Positions 50,128-59,100 of a stretch of 64,000 nt of DNA are shown here, piece after piece (positions within the stretch are counted from its first letter, which is position 1; the number at the start of each line of letters is the position of its first letter). Source of the stretch: Streptomyces sp. CB03234 (GTDB taxonomy: Bacteria > Actinomycetota > Actinomycetes > Streptomycetales > Streptomycetaceae); assembly GCF_001905885.1 (NCBI RefSeq), contig NZ_LIYH01000005.1:620001-684000 (forward strand). The letters are read 5' to 3'. The position numbers and the translations under genes are program-made. Under the pieces are notes generated by a model that worked only from the letters and a program-made list of their open reading frames with translations, was not told where the DNA came from and searched no databases.

Positions 50128-50700
50128 TCAGGAGCTGTTGGGGGTGTCGCCCTGGCGACGAGCTGAGGGGAGCAGGAGGTCGCGCTCGGGGTGCTTCTCG
50201 CCGGAGACGCTGCCGTCCACGCCGAGGTCCCTGCGTGCCTGCTCGTGAAACTCGTTGATCGCCCGGAACGCAGCACGGTTCCGCTCGCGCCACTCCTCCA
50301 GCGTCCCGTCGACCTTGCCGTTGGCCTGCCAGTCGACCTGGAGGGCGACGGCGTTCAGCTCGTGCGCGGCCTCCACCACGTTGTCACCGGCGAGGAGCAT
50401 GATCCGCTCGAAGGCCCGGCCCCGGGTCCGGCCGGCCTCCGACATCTCGGCCAGCAGCTCCTGGTCGGACTTGTCCCGCTCCCGGAGGCCCTCGCGGCAC
50501 TCATAGAGGTGGACCGCCAGGAAGACGCAGGCGCGGACGCTGTCGATGTAGTGCTCGTACGCTTCGAGTTTCCTGCCGTCCCAGCGAGTCACCAGTTCGT
50601 GCTTCTTGCGCTGGCGCTCCATGGCGTACGTCGTGAGGTGGGTGGTCAGCGCGCCCAGCAACACCGCGGCGATCGTGACCCACTGCTCGGCGCTCCCCAT
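50128..50700 (-). CDS. Single-pass membrane protein with cytoplasmic helical domain
   Basis: A 190-residue protein with one N-terminal helix (about 8-25) followed by MERQRKKHELVTRWDGRKLEAY and a long helical domain (VRACVFLAVHLYECREGL, AFERIMLLAGDNVVEAAHELN). It resembles small streptomycete proteins with a membrane anchor and coiled helices, but I know no function. ATG at 50700 follows GGGGAC; ATG at 50721 is also in frame. It is convergent with metG, with G-rich repeats between. Confidence 0.68.
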   Translation of the reverse strand: MGSAEQWVTIAAVLLGALTTHLTTYAMERQRKKHELVTRWDGRKLEAYEHYIDSVRACVFLAVHLYECREGLRERDKSDQELLAEMSEAGRTRGRAFERIMLLAGDNVVEAAHELNAVALQVDWQANGKVDGTLEEWRERNRAAFRAINEFHEQARRDLGVDGSVSGEKHPERDLLLPSARRQGDTPNSS

Positions 50701-50779
50701 GCGTCCCCGTCCCCCGGACATGATGCTGATTCAGGTGTCCAGAGGATATTAGGAGTTGCTGTCCGAGGTGCGGCCCGTA

Positions 50780-51229
50780 CTAGCCGAAAATTCCCAGGCC
50801 GCTGTCCAGTGACCACGTCTGCCATCCCATGCCGAAGAACGCGACGGCCGAGATCAGCGCCATCATCAGGTTCTGTCCCTGCTCGCCCCAGTCGTGAATC
50901 ATCAGGATCAGGTAGATCAGGTTGAGGATCAGCCCGGCGATCAGCGCGATCGGGGTCAGGAAGCCGAGGACGAGCCCGAGGCCGAGGGCCAGCTCCGCAT
51001 GCGCGACGAGGTGGGCCATCAGGCGCGGGCGGGGCTTCACGACGCGGTCGAAGCCCTGGCGGACGAAACCCCAGCGGTGCTCGGCCGCCACCCCCGCCGC
51101 CCAGCGGATCCCGCCGCCGGCGAACCAGTCCTTCTTGTCCTTGTGGCGCCAGCTTTCCAGCCACCACAGGCCGAGGCCTATCCGAAGAACCGCTGTCCAC
51201 TCGGCTCCGTCGAGCCAGATCGTCTGCAT
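50780..51229 (-). CDS. DoxX/DoxD-like membrane protein
   Basis: A 149-residue four-helix membrane protein of the DoxX/thiosulfate-quinone-oxidoreductase small subunit type. Typical segments are AVLRIGLGLWWLESWRHKD at the start, PRLMAHLVAHAELALGLGLVLGFLTP in the middle and a LNLIYLILMIHDWGEQGQN end with conserved Asp-Trp-Gly-Glu-Gln. The physiological partner is unknown. It is divergent from the amidohydrolase gene and one of the two matching operators lies 23-37 nt upstream of its start. Confidence 0.82.
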   Translation of the reverse strand: MQTIWLDGAEWTAVLRIGLGLWWLESWRHKDKKDWFAGGGIRWAAGVAAEHRWGFVRQGFDRVVKPRPRLMAHLVAHAELALGLGLVLGFLTPIALIAGLILNLIYLILMIHDWGEQGQNLMMALISAVAFFGMGWQTWSLDSGLGIFG

Positions 51230-51251
51230 CGAGGGCCCTCCCAGAATTGTT

Positions 51252-51266
51252 CTGACGGATCGTCAG
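51252..51266. promoter_or_regulatory. Operator copy 1 (CTGACGGATCGTCAG)
   Basis: A perfect CTGACG/CGTCAG inverted repeat with a GAT centre, 23 nt upstream of the DoxX-like start. A second copy lies 99 bp away toward the amidohydrolase gene. Confidence 0.8.
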
Positions 51267-51350
51267 TTCAGCGGAACGGCGCTCGGCTGACAAGGGGTAC
51301 CGCCGCCCCGCCCGGCCTTGCCGCTTACGGGGCCTGCCCATAACCTGGAT

Positions 51351-51365
51351 CTGATGGATCGTCAG
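51351..51365. promoter_or_regulatory. Operator copy 2 (CTGATGGATCGTCAG)
   Basis: Same 15-nt motif as copy 1 with one change (C to T in the first half-site), 42 nt upstream of the amidohydrolase start. The pattern is of TetR-family operators; the regulator gene is not in the window's neighbourhood. Confidence 0.75.
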
Positions 51366-51406
51366 ATCCTTGTCGGGAGACCGGCGAGGGGCAGGGGGTA
51401 AGCGGC

Positions 51407-52648
51407 GTGGCTACCGACGACAGCGGCACCATGGATCTCCCGAGGGTGATCAGCGTGGACGATCACGTGATCGAGCCCGCCCACCTCTTCGAGACCTGGT
51501 TGCCGGGCAAGTACCGCGACCGGGGGCCGAAGCCCTTCACCGCCGGCATCGGGGAGCTGGAGTACATCGGCGGGAAGTACCGGTTCACGACCGACCCGGA
51601 CGGCCAGCTCACGGACTGGTGGCGGTACGAGGGCGAGATCTTCCCGTACAAGCGGATCATCGCCGCCGTTGGCTTCTCCCGCGACGAGATGACTCTCGAC
51701 GGCATCACCCGGGAACAGATGCGCCGTGGCTGCTGGGACCCGAAGGCCCGGCTCGCCGACATGGACATGAACCACGTGGAGGCCTCGCTCTGCTTCCCCA
51801 CCTTCCCGCGCTTCTGCGGGCAGACCTTCGCCGAGGCGAAGGACAAGGAGGTGGGCCTCGCCTGCGTCCGGGCGTACAACGACTGGATGGTGGAGGAGTG
51901 GTGCGGTGACAGCGGCGGCCGGCTGATCCCGCTCTGCCTGATCCCGCTGTGGGACATCGACCTGGCGGTGGCGGAGATCCGGCGCAACGCCGCCCGGGGC
52001 GTGCGCGCGGTGACCTTCTCCGAGATCCCGACGTACCTGGGGCTGCCGTCCATCCACTCCGGCTACTGGGACCCCTTCTTCGCGGCATGCGAGGAGACCG
52101 GGACGGTGGTCAACATGCACATCGGTTCGTCGTCGCAGATGCCCGCGGCGTCCCCGGACGCCCCGCCGGCCGTCCAGGCCGCGCTGAGCTTCAACAACGC
52201 GATGGCATCGATGATGGACTTTCTGTTCAGCGGGGTCCTGGTGAAGTTCCCCCGGCTGAAACTCGCCTACAGCGAGGGCCAGATGGGCTGGATCCCGTAC
52301 GCCCTGGAGCGCGCCGACGACGTGTGGGAGGAGCACCGGGCGTGGGGCGGGGTCCGCGACCTGATCCCCGAGCCCCCGTCCACGTACTACTACCGGCAGA
52401 TCTTCTGCTGCTTCTTCCGCGACAAGCACGGCATCGAGGCGATCGAGACGGTCGGCGTCAACAACGCCACCTTCGAGACCGACTACCCCCACGTGGACTC
52501 GACGTGGCCGCACACGAAGCAGGTGGCGGCGGATCACGTCGCGGGTCTTCCCGACGATGTCGTGTACAAGCTCCTGCGGGGCAACGCGATCCGGATGCTC
52601 GATCTGCCCTTCGACCGGGACCTGTCCGCCGTCCCGGGCAGCCGCTGA
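51407..52648 (+). CDS. Amidohydrolase family protein (amidohydrolase_2 type)
   Basis: A 413-residue TIM-barrel amidohydrolase related to the ACMSD/decarboxylase group. Motifs are ISVDDHVIEPAHLFETWLP at the N-terminus, SGYWDPFFAACEETGTVVNMHIGSS with the metal/substrate His, and ETDYPHVDSTWPH near the C-terminus with the conserved Asp. Such proteins hydrolyse or decarboxylate cyclic acids and lactones; the substrate is unknown. The in-frame GTG at 51407 has GAGGGGCAGGGGG upstream. It shares a divergent promoter with the DoxX-like gene and matching operators. Confidence 0.88.
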   Translation: MATDDSGTMDLPRVISVDDHVIEPAHLFETWLPGKYRDRGPKPFTAGIGELEYIGGKYRFTTDPDGQLTDWWRYEGEIFPYKRIIAAVGFSRDEMTLDGITREQMRRGCWDPKARLADMDMNHVEASLCFPTFPRFCGQTFAEAKDKEVGLACVRAYNDWMVEEWCGDSGGRLIPLCLIPLWDIDLAVAEIRRNAARGVRAVTFSEIPTYLGLPSIHSGYWDPFFAACEETGTVVNMHIGSSSQMPAASPDAPPAVQAALSFNNAMASMMDFLFSGVLVKFPRLKLAYSEGQMGWIPYALERADDVWEEHRAWGGVRDLIPEPPSTYYYRQIFCCFFRDKHGIEAIETVGVNNATFETDYPHVDSTWPHTKQVAADHVAGLPDDVVYKLLRGNAIRMLDLPFDRDLSAVPGSR

Positions 52649-52691
52649 GCGGCAGGACGCGGTCCGGCGGCCGGCTCGCACGCCGACCGCC

Positions 52692-52743
52692 GGACGTAAT
52701 GGCCGGACGTAATGGCCGTACGGAAGCGCCGTACGGAAGCGCC
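52692..52743 (+). repeat. 13-bp tandem duplications
   Basis: GGACGTAATGGCC occurs twice (52692-52717) followed by GTACGGAAGCGCC twice (52718-52743), all with period 13, next to the stop codon of the convergent hypothetical gene. Confidence 0.85.
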
Positions 52744-52751
52744 GTACGGTG

Positions 52752-53222
52752 CTAGATCCAGCCCGCCGCCCTGGCCGCGGCAACGGCCGCCGCCTCCGCG
52801 TCCTCGGCCCTGATGTTCAGCTCTTCGTCCCGCCCCAGGGCCCGGCCGCCCGCCGCCTCCGCGGCGGCCAGGGATGCCCGGAGCGCGCTCCGACAGGCGG
52901 CCTCGGCAAGCTCGCCACCGCCGTCGTGCGCCAGCGCCACCTGGGCGGCGACGGTGGCGGTGGCGGCGGCGTTCCGGGCACACCGCGCGTCGGCCGCGGC
53001 GTCGGGAACGCTCCCTGCCAGGGCGTCCACGGCCTGGCCGGCCAGGCGCACCGCGTGGGCGGCCTTCGACTCCGGGCTGTTGGGCACGAGCTTCGCCTGG
53101 CTGTCGTCGACTCGGGCGTGGCGGCACGCCGCCACCGCCCGGTCCACGGCACTCCGTGCGCGGGCACCGTGGCGGGCGCGAAGGGCTGCCTCGGACTGGG
53201 CGGTGCCGTGGGGTGCGGTCAT
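52752..53222 (-). CDS. Ala-rich helical hypothetical protein
   Basis: A 156-residue soluble, strongly Ala-rich helical protein with Cys residues spaced along it (AACRHARVDDSQAKLVPNSP, ARCARNAAATATVAAQVALA). I know no family. The codon pattern has normal third-position GC and ATG at 53222 follows GAGGAGAC, so it is likely a real gene. It is convergent with the amidohydrolase gene and divergent from the FkbM gene. Confidence 0.65.
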   Translation of the reverse strand: MTAPHGTAQSEAALRARHGARARSAVDRAVAACRHARVDDSQAKLVPNSPESKAAHAVRLAGQAVDALAGSVPDAAADARCARNAAATATVAAQVALAHDGGGELAEAACRSALRASLAAAEAAGGRALGRDEELNIRAEDAEAAAVAAARAAGWI

Positions 53223-53381
53223 GGCCGTCTCCTCGTCTAGCGGTGCGCTCGTCGGCGGCAGGGTGACACGCACCCTTCGAGGAGGCCAGAGCGATGCCGG
53301 AACCAATTGACCGAGGCAACGAGGCGCGGGAGCGGCGCCGAGCGCTACGGTTCCGGGTGACGCCCACAGAGAGGCAAGCGG

Positions 53382-54305
53382 ATGATCACCCCCGTGTCAG
53401 AGGCCCTGGTGACCCTCGGACGCCGGTACGTACGTGATGCTCCGGTCTCCGCGGGCAAGACCCTGCTCGCCCGCCGGGTCCTCAACCCCCACCTGCGGGA
53501 ACACCCCCGCCGGCGCGTCACCGAGACCGGGTTCGGCGCCCTGGTCGCCGTCGACACCCAGGACCTCATCCAGCGGTACCTCTACCTGTTCGGGGTCTGG
53601 GAGCCGTACATGACCGGCTGGCTCCGGAGGCGACTACGCCCCGGGGACACGTACATCGACGTCGGCGCCAACATCGGCTACTACAGCCTCCTCGCCGCGC
53701 GGCTGGTCGGGGACGAGGGCCGGGTCGTCGCCATCGAGGCGTCGCCGGTGTTCCACCAGCACCTCCTCCGGAACGTCGCACTCAACGACTACGGCAACAT
53801 CCGCGCGGTCAACGGCGCCGTCTCGGACACCCGGGAGACCCTGACGTTCGTGTTGGCCAGCTCCGCCAACATGGGCGCGAACAGCATCGTTCCGTATGAG
53901 GGGCCGGCCGAGTCGGCCTTCGAGACCGAGGCGCGACCGCTGCCGGATCTCCTCACGGCGGAGGAGATCGCCGGGGCCCGCGTGATCAAGATCGATGTGG
54001 AGGGCGCCGAGGGAAGCGTCGTGCGCGGGATGGCTCCGCTGCTCTCCCGGCTCCGGCCGGACGCGGAGATCACCGTGGAGGTCACCCCGGAGCGGATGGC
54101 GCGGCTCGGAGACTCCGCCGACGAACTCCTGGAGGCGATGGGGGCGTACGGCTTCCATCCGTACCGGCTCGTCAACGACTACACGCCGGAGAGCTACGTG
54201 GCGGCGCTTCGCGGGGCCGCCCGCGTTCCGGAACGACTCGACGGGCCCCTCACGGGCGAGAGCGATCTGGTCTTCTCCAGGGTGGACGCCGACACGCTCC
54301 CCTGA
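53382..54305 (+). CDS. FkbM-family SAM-dependent methyltransferase
   Basis: A 307-residue methyltransferase of the FkbM type. The SAM region is DTYIDVGANIGYYSLLAARLVG, then VVAIEASPVFHQHLLRNVALN, and VIKIDVEGAEGSVVRGM is the hallmark of the family. FkbM proteins methylate hydroxyl groups of sugars or polyketides; the substrate is unknown. The start is ATG at 53382 after AGAGAGG. It faces a glycosyltransferase gene across 42 nt, so a role in glycoconjugate or glycolipid modification is suggested by context. Confidence 0.88.
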   Translation: MITPVSEALVTLGRRYVRDAPVSAGKTLLARRVLNPHLREHPRRRVTETGFGALVAVDTQDLIQRYLYLFGVWEPYMTGWLRRRLRPGDTYIDVGANIGYYSLLAARLVGDEGRVVAIEASPVFHQHLLRNVALNDYGNIRAVNGAVSDTRETLTFVLASSANMGANSIVPYEGPAESAFETEARPLPDLLTAEEIAGARVIKIDVEGAEGSVVRGMAPLLSRLRPDAEITVEVTPERMARLGDSADELLEAMGAYGFHPYRLVNDYTPESYVAALRGAARVPERLDGPLTGESDLVFSRVDADTLP

Positions 54306-54347
54306 GGCGAGGCGGCCGAGGGCGCTGTGCGCGAGGGCGTACGAGGT

Positions 54348-55127
54348 TCAGGTCAGCCGTCGGCCCTCGGCCGGGTAGCGCCACTGAAGGTCCGCGAGGG
54401 AGCGTGCCCGCGCCTCCACGACAGCCATCCGGGCATCCCGCTCCGCGGCCTCCGTGTGGGACGGCTGACTCGTCGCCTGTCCGGGCCACTTGCGGTAGAG
54501 CAGGCCCACCTCCGGCGAGAACCAGCCGCGGCTCGTCGCGTTGAGGGCCAGGAGCAGTCCGGTGTCCTCCGAGGCGGGGAGAGCCATCCAGCCGCCGACG
54601 GCGAGGAGCAGGTCCCGGCGGACGAGGAGCGTGGCCGGGTGGACCTGGGCACGGAAGTTGTTCGCCTTCCAGTACGCCAGGACCTCGCCGCGCTCGATCG
54701 CGCCGGGCTCCGGGTCGCCGGGGAAGCCGGCGGTCGAGCCGTCCGGCAGCAGGTCGAGCACGCGGGAGGTCGCCCAGCCGATGGACGCGTCCGCTTCGAG
54801 CGCGGCCAGATCGCGGCCGAGCACCCCGGGGGCCAGCTGGTCGTCGGCGTCCAGGACCTTGATGTGGTCACCGTCCGCGTGGGCCAGCGCCATCATGCGC
54901 GCGACGCCGGGGCCGCCCGGCCGGCCCTGCCGGAAGGTCACCCGCTCATCGTCGGGGACGTGCGGGGCGACCCGGTCGGTCTTGCCGTCCTCCTGGATCA
55001 CCCAGTGCCACTCCCAGCCGTCCGGGAGCTCCTGCTCGCAGATCGACTTGTACGCGTCCGGCAGGAACCGGGCCGACGGGGCGTGGACGGCGGTGACGAT
55101 GACGATGCGCCGGGTCACGGCACTCAC
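54348..55127 (-). CDS. Family 2-type glycosyltransferase
   Basis: A 259-residue GT-A glycosyltransferase. It has RRIVIVTAVHAPSARFLPDAYKSI at the N-terminus, the donor/metal DXD in HIKVLDADDQLAPGV, and the acceptor-side EDTGLLLALNATSRG. Donor and acceptor sugars are unknown. GTG at 55127 overlaps the stop of the GntR/UTRA gene by 4 nt, so they are co-translated; the regulator may control this gene. Confidence 0.85.
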   Translation of the reverse strand: MSAVTRRIVIVTAVHAPSARFLPDAYKSICEQELPDGWEWHWVIQEDGKTDRVAPHVPDDERVTFRQGRPGGPGVARMMALAHADGDHIKVLDADDQLAPGVLGRDLAALEADASIGWATSRVLDLLPDGSTAGFPGDPEPGAIERGEVLAYWKANNFRAQVHPATLLVRRDLLLAVGGWMALPASEDTGLLLALNATSRGWFSPEVGLLYRKWPGQATSQPSHTEAAERDARMAVVEARARSLADLQWRYPAEGRRLT

Positions 55128-55912
55128 CACCTTTCCAGAGGAGTGGTGAAGAGCAGTTCCGTGCGGTCGCCGGGCAGCGTCACGTCGGAGATCTCCACGG
55201 CACGGTCGTCGGTGTCGTAGGAGGTCTTGCGGAGGACGATGACTGACGTCCCCGGTGGGAGCTCCAGTTCCTCGGCCTCTTCGGGCGTCGGCGGGCGGGC
55301 GGTGATCCGCTCCTCGATGCGGTCGAGCTCGATACCGAGCGTCAGCAGCTGATTCTGCGTGCCGCCGGGCCAGGGCTCCTTGGTCTCGTCCAGCAGGTCC
55401 GGGTTGACGGCGACCATGTCGCGCACGAGGTAGGAGCTCACGAGTGCGAAGGGCGCGGTCTCCGCCGCGTACCGCGTCCGGTAGATCCGCTCGACCAGGG
55501 CCGTGCCCTCGGGAACACCGAAGGCCTCGGCCAGGGACGTGTCCGCCTTGGCCTCGCCGTAGGAGGCGTGGAAGACGAGGTCGTTCACCTGGAGGCCGGT
55601 GTCGTGCTCGGTGGCGCCGGTCTGCAGCCGCTCCTGCTCGGGCTCGCGGGCGCGGCGCTTCTCCCACTGGTGGCGCGTGTTGGTGCGCAGTACGCGGGTC
55701 CGGGGCCGGCGGACGAAGTTGCCGCGGCCGTGTTGCTTTTCGATCAGCCCTTCGTCCTGCAGGAGGCGGAGCGCTTCGCGCACCGTCGGGACGCTCTTCC
55801 TGTGCCGCTCGGCAAGCGCGGACTCGGCCGGAAGCCGGTCGCCCGGGTGCAGGCGGCCGGCGCGGATGGCATCTCGCAGCTCATCGGCGATCTTCTCGTA
55901 CGCCTTTGCCAT
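55124..55912 (-). CDS. GntR/HutC-family regulator with UTRA domain
   Basis: A 262-residue regulator. The winged helix (about 1-72) has EKIADELRDAIRAGRLHPGDRLPAESALAERHRKS split across the helices and the VPTVREALRLLQDEGLIEK recognition part; the UTRA effector domain (about 90-245) ends with SVIVLRKTSYDTDDRAVEISDVTLPGDRTELLF. HutC proteins bind sugars, amino sugars or related ligands. ATG at 55912 is used; GTG at 55921 is possible. A palindrome lies 46 nt upstream of the start. It overlaps and is co-translated with the glycosyltransferase. Confidence 0.9.
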   Translation of the reverse strand: MAKAYEKIADELRDAIRAGRLHPGDRLPAESALAERHRKSVPTVREALRLLQDEGLIEKQHGRGNFVRRPRTRVLRTNTRHQWEKRRAREPEQERLQTGATEHDTGLQVNDLVFHASYGEAKADTSLAEAFGVPEGTALVERIYRTRYAAETAPFALVSSYLVRDMVAVNPDLLDETKEPWPGGTQNQLLTLGIELDRIEERITARPPTPEEAEELELPPGTSVIVLRKTSYDTDDRAVEISDVTLPGDRTELLFTTPLERW

Positions 55913-55957
55913 GGTGCTCACCGTTCCGATCGAGGGCCATTGCCAGCATATGACTCC

Positions 55958-55971
55958 TCAAGAGGTCTTGA
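55958..55971. promoter_or_regulatory. Palindrome upstream of the GntR/UTRA gene
   Basis: TCAAGAGGTCTTGA is a perfect 6+2+6 inverted repeat, a candidate autoregulatory site. On the minus strand CATATG (plus 55948-55953) lies a few bases downstream and may be a -10. Confidence 0.65.
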
Positions 55972-56007
55972 CGACCGGAGGTGGGCCTGCCCACAGGACA
56001 GAAAAGT

Positions 56008-56047
56008 GCCCGACCGCTGGCGACGGGGGATGCACCAGCGGTCGGGC
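56008..56047 (-). terminator. Intrinsic terminator of the nSTAND gene
   Basis: A 13-bp perfect stem (GCCCGACCGCTGG with CCAGCGGTCGGGC) is followed on the minus strand by ACTTTTC. It lies about 87 nt after the nSTAND stop codon and upstream of the GntR promoter. Confidence 0.85.
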
Positions 56048-56133
56048 TGTGGGCAAGACTAACAAGGCTGCTTGTGCGGCGGGAGCCGAATGCTCAGCTG
56101 TAACCGCCTGTGACCGGGATCACGCGGGCTCCG

Positions 56134-59100
56134 TCACTGATCGCACGGAGGCTCGTACGAGAGGCGGGGCAGGTACTCGTGCCACTTTTCCGGCGTCAGA
56201 ACGCCCCGGGTGGTCGAGCAGATGCGGCTGATGGCCTCGTCGACATCCAGATTCCACAGCCGGACGGTATCGGTCCCGCTCGACACTCCGAGCATGTGGC
56301 TCCGGGGGCTGAACGACAGGAAGTTGCCTGTCTTGGCGTTGGGGCTCATCGATTGGCCGATCGGAGCGGCCTTGGACGGGACGGTGACGTTCCAGAGCCG
56401 GACCGTGTTGTCGTTGCCACCGCTCGCCAGGGTGCTGCCGTCCGGGCTGAACGTCAGCGACACGACCGCTTCGGTGTGGCCGGTGAGGGGAGAGCGCAGC
56501 CGGGTCGCCTCACGGGAGTCGGTGACGTTCCAGAGCCGGACCGTGTTGTCGTCGCTGCCGCTGGCCAATGTACGGCCGTCCGGACTGTAGGCGAGCGCGT
56601 TGATGGGGCCGAGGTGCCCCGTGAGCGGCGCGCCGAGCCGGGAGGCGTGACGCGGGTCGGCCACGTTCCACAGCCGGACGGTGTCGTCCGCGCTGCCGCT
56701 GGCCAGAGTGCGGCTGTCCGGGCTGAAGACGAGGGCGTTGACGTAGCCCTTGTGGCCGGTGAGCGGCGCGTGGAGGGGACGGAGGCGGGACGGATCGCTG
56801 ACGTTCCACAGCTGTATGGTGCGGTCGTCATGGGCGGTCGCCAGCGTGCGGCCGTCCGGGCTGAACGCCAGCGCGCCGGGGCCGGCGAACCGCGTCCGCA
56901 GCGCGACGGGCGGCCCATGAGGGGCAGGCCGGGCCGGGTCGGTGACGTCCCACAGTTGCACTGCGCGGCTTCCCGTCAGCACCGCGAGTGTGCGGCCGTC
57001 GGGGGAGACCGCCAGCGAACGGACGTCGCCCTCCCCGGGCATGAACGGTTTGCCCAGCGCGACGGGCCGCTTGGGGCTCTCCACGTTCCACAGCCGGACC
57101 CTTCCGTCACGCGCGGCCGTGGCGAGCACCCGCCCGTCAGGGCGGAACGCTCCGATACGGCCGATCATGTCCGACGTCGGTATCGACCACAGGCGGACCT
57201 TGTTGTCGCCGTTGCCGGTGGCGAGGGTCCGGCCGTCCGGGCTGAAGCCCACCGCGTACATCTCGCCGCTGCCTCCTGCCAGCGGCTCGCCGACCTGCGA
57301 CGGGTATGCCGGGTCGCTGACGTTCCACAAGGTCGCCGTGCTGTCCGCACTGCCGGCGGCGAGCATGGATCCGTCGGGGCTGAAGGCCACGGACCATACG
57401 CGACCGGTGTGGCCGGTGAGCGGCGCGCCGAGCGGTACCGCGTGACGTGGGTCGGCCACGTTCCACAGCCGGATGGTGTCGTCCGCGCTGCCGCTGGCGA
57501 GAGTGCGGCCGTCGGGGCTGAAGGCGACGGAGTGCACCGTGCCCGCGTGGCCGGTCAGCACCGTGTCGACGGGTGCCGGACGGCGCGGAGCGGCCATGCT
57601 CCACAGCCTGATCGTGTCGTCGTCGCCACCGGCTGCCAGCGTCCGCCCGTCGGGGCTGAACGCCAGGGAGCGCACGGCTTCGGCGTGGCCGGTCAAGGCG
57701 CCGAGCGCCGTGGGACGGCGCGGGTCGGCCACGTTCCACAGCCCGACGGTGCGGTCCTCACTGGCGGAGGCCAGGGTGTGCCCGTCCGGGCTGAAGGCGA
57801 GCAGGTAGATCGTGCCGTCGTGGCCGGTCAAGGGCGTACCGAGCGGCTTGGGCCGGCTGGGATCCCGTACGTCCCACAGCCGGACCGTGCCGTCGTCCGA
57901 AGCGCTGGCGAGGGTGCGGCCGTCCGGGCTGAACACCGCGCTGCTCACCCAACTCGTGTGGCCCGTCAGCGGCTTGCCCAGTGGTGCCGGGCGGGACGGA
58001 TCCGCCACGTCCCACAGCCGGACGGTCCGGTCGTAGCCGGCGGTGGCCAGGACCCGCCCGTTCGGGCTGAACGAGGTGAGGTAGACGGCGCCGGTGTGGC
58101 CGAGGAGCGGCGTGGCCAGCGGCGAGTTCACAATCGAGATCAGCCGATTGCTCGTGCCTTCGTCGTCCGGCCGCAAGCGGTGGGCCACCAGGTCCAGTTG
58201 GGCGGACAACGAGGGGTCCGTGTACTGGACGCGATCGGCCTCGGCGACCACCTGCTCGAAGACGGCATCGTCCCGCTGCTGCCACGCGACCACCGCCGAA
58301 CCGACAGCCAGCATCGCCAGGACGACCAGAGCCGCCACCGCACCACGGCTGAGCCAGACCGTGCGCCTGCGCAGCCTGACCGAAGCAGCCAGGAATTCCA
58401 CCGCGCTCCGGGTCAGCGAGGCGTCACCGGCGCATTTCGCCCATGTGCGGGCCTGCTCCAGACGAGAACCCCGGTAGAGCAGCGACGTGTCGCGGTTCGC
58501 GCCCTCCCAGGCCCTGCCGTCCTCCTCCAGCCGCTGGCGGAGCAGGTTCCCGTTCCTGTCCTCGTCGATCCAGTCCCGCAGGCGTGGCCAGGCGTGGAGC
58601 AGCGCTTCATGGGTGATCTCCACGGTCTCGGCGTCGAGCGTCACCAATCGGGCGTGCACCAGCGCTTCGAGCGATTCCTCCGTCTTGCCGGGGTCCGTCG
58701 ACTCCTCCGCCAGTTGGCGCCGCGTCCCCCGCCTACGGGTGGCCTGGGTGTCCTCGCCCAGCCGGACGAGCCTGAGCAGGAGCAGCCTCGCGGCCGTGCG
58801 TGCCGCCGGGTCGAGGCTCGACCAGGCCCGCTCGGCGGTCGCCGCCACCGCTCCCTGGATTCCGCCCGCCGCGCGGTAGCCGGCCAGTGTCAGCCTTCCC
58901 GCCTTCCGCCGCTGCCAGGTGGCGAGCAGGGCGTGGGAGAGGAGCGGCAGCGCGCCCGCGCCGTGCCCCCCGCGGGGGCCGTCGGCGCTCACTTCCCGGA
59001 CGATCAGCTCCGCCAGCCCCGGTTCGAGTTCCATACCCACGGCTTTGGCCGGGCCGGTCACCGCTTCGCGCAGCTCCGTGGTGGTCAGCGGCCCGAGCAC

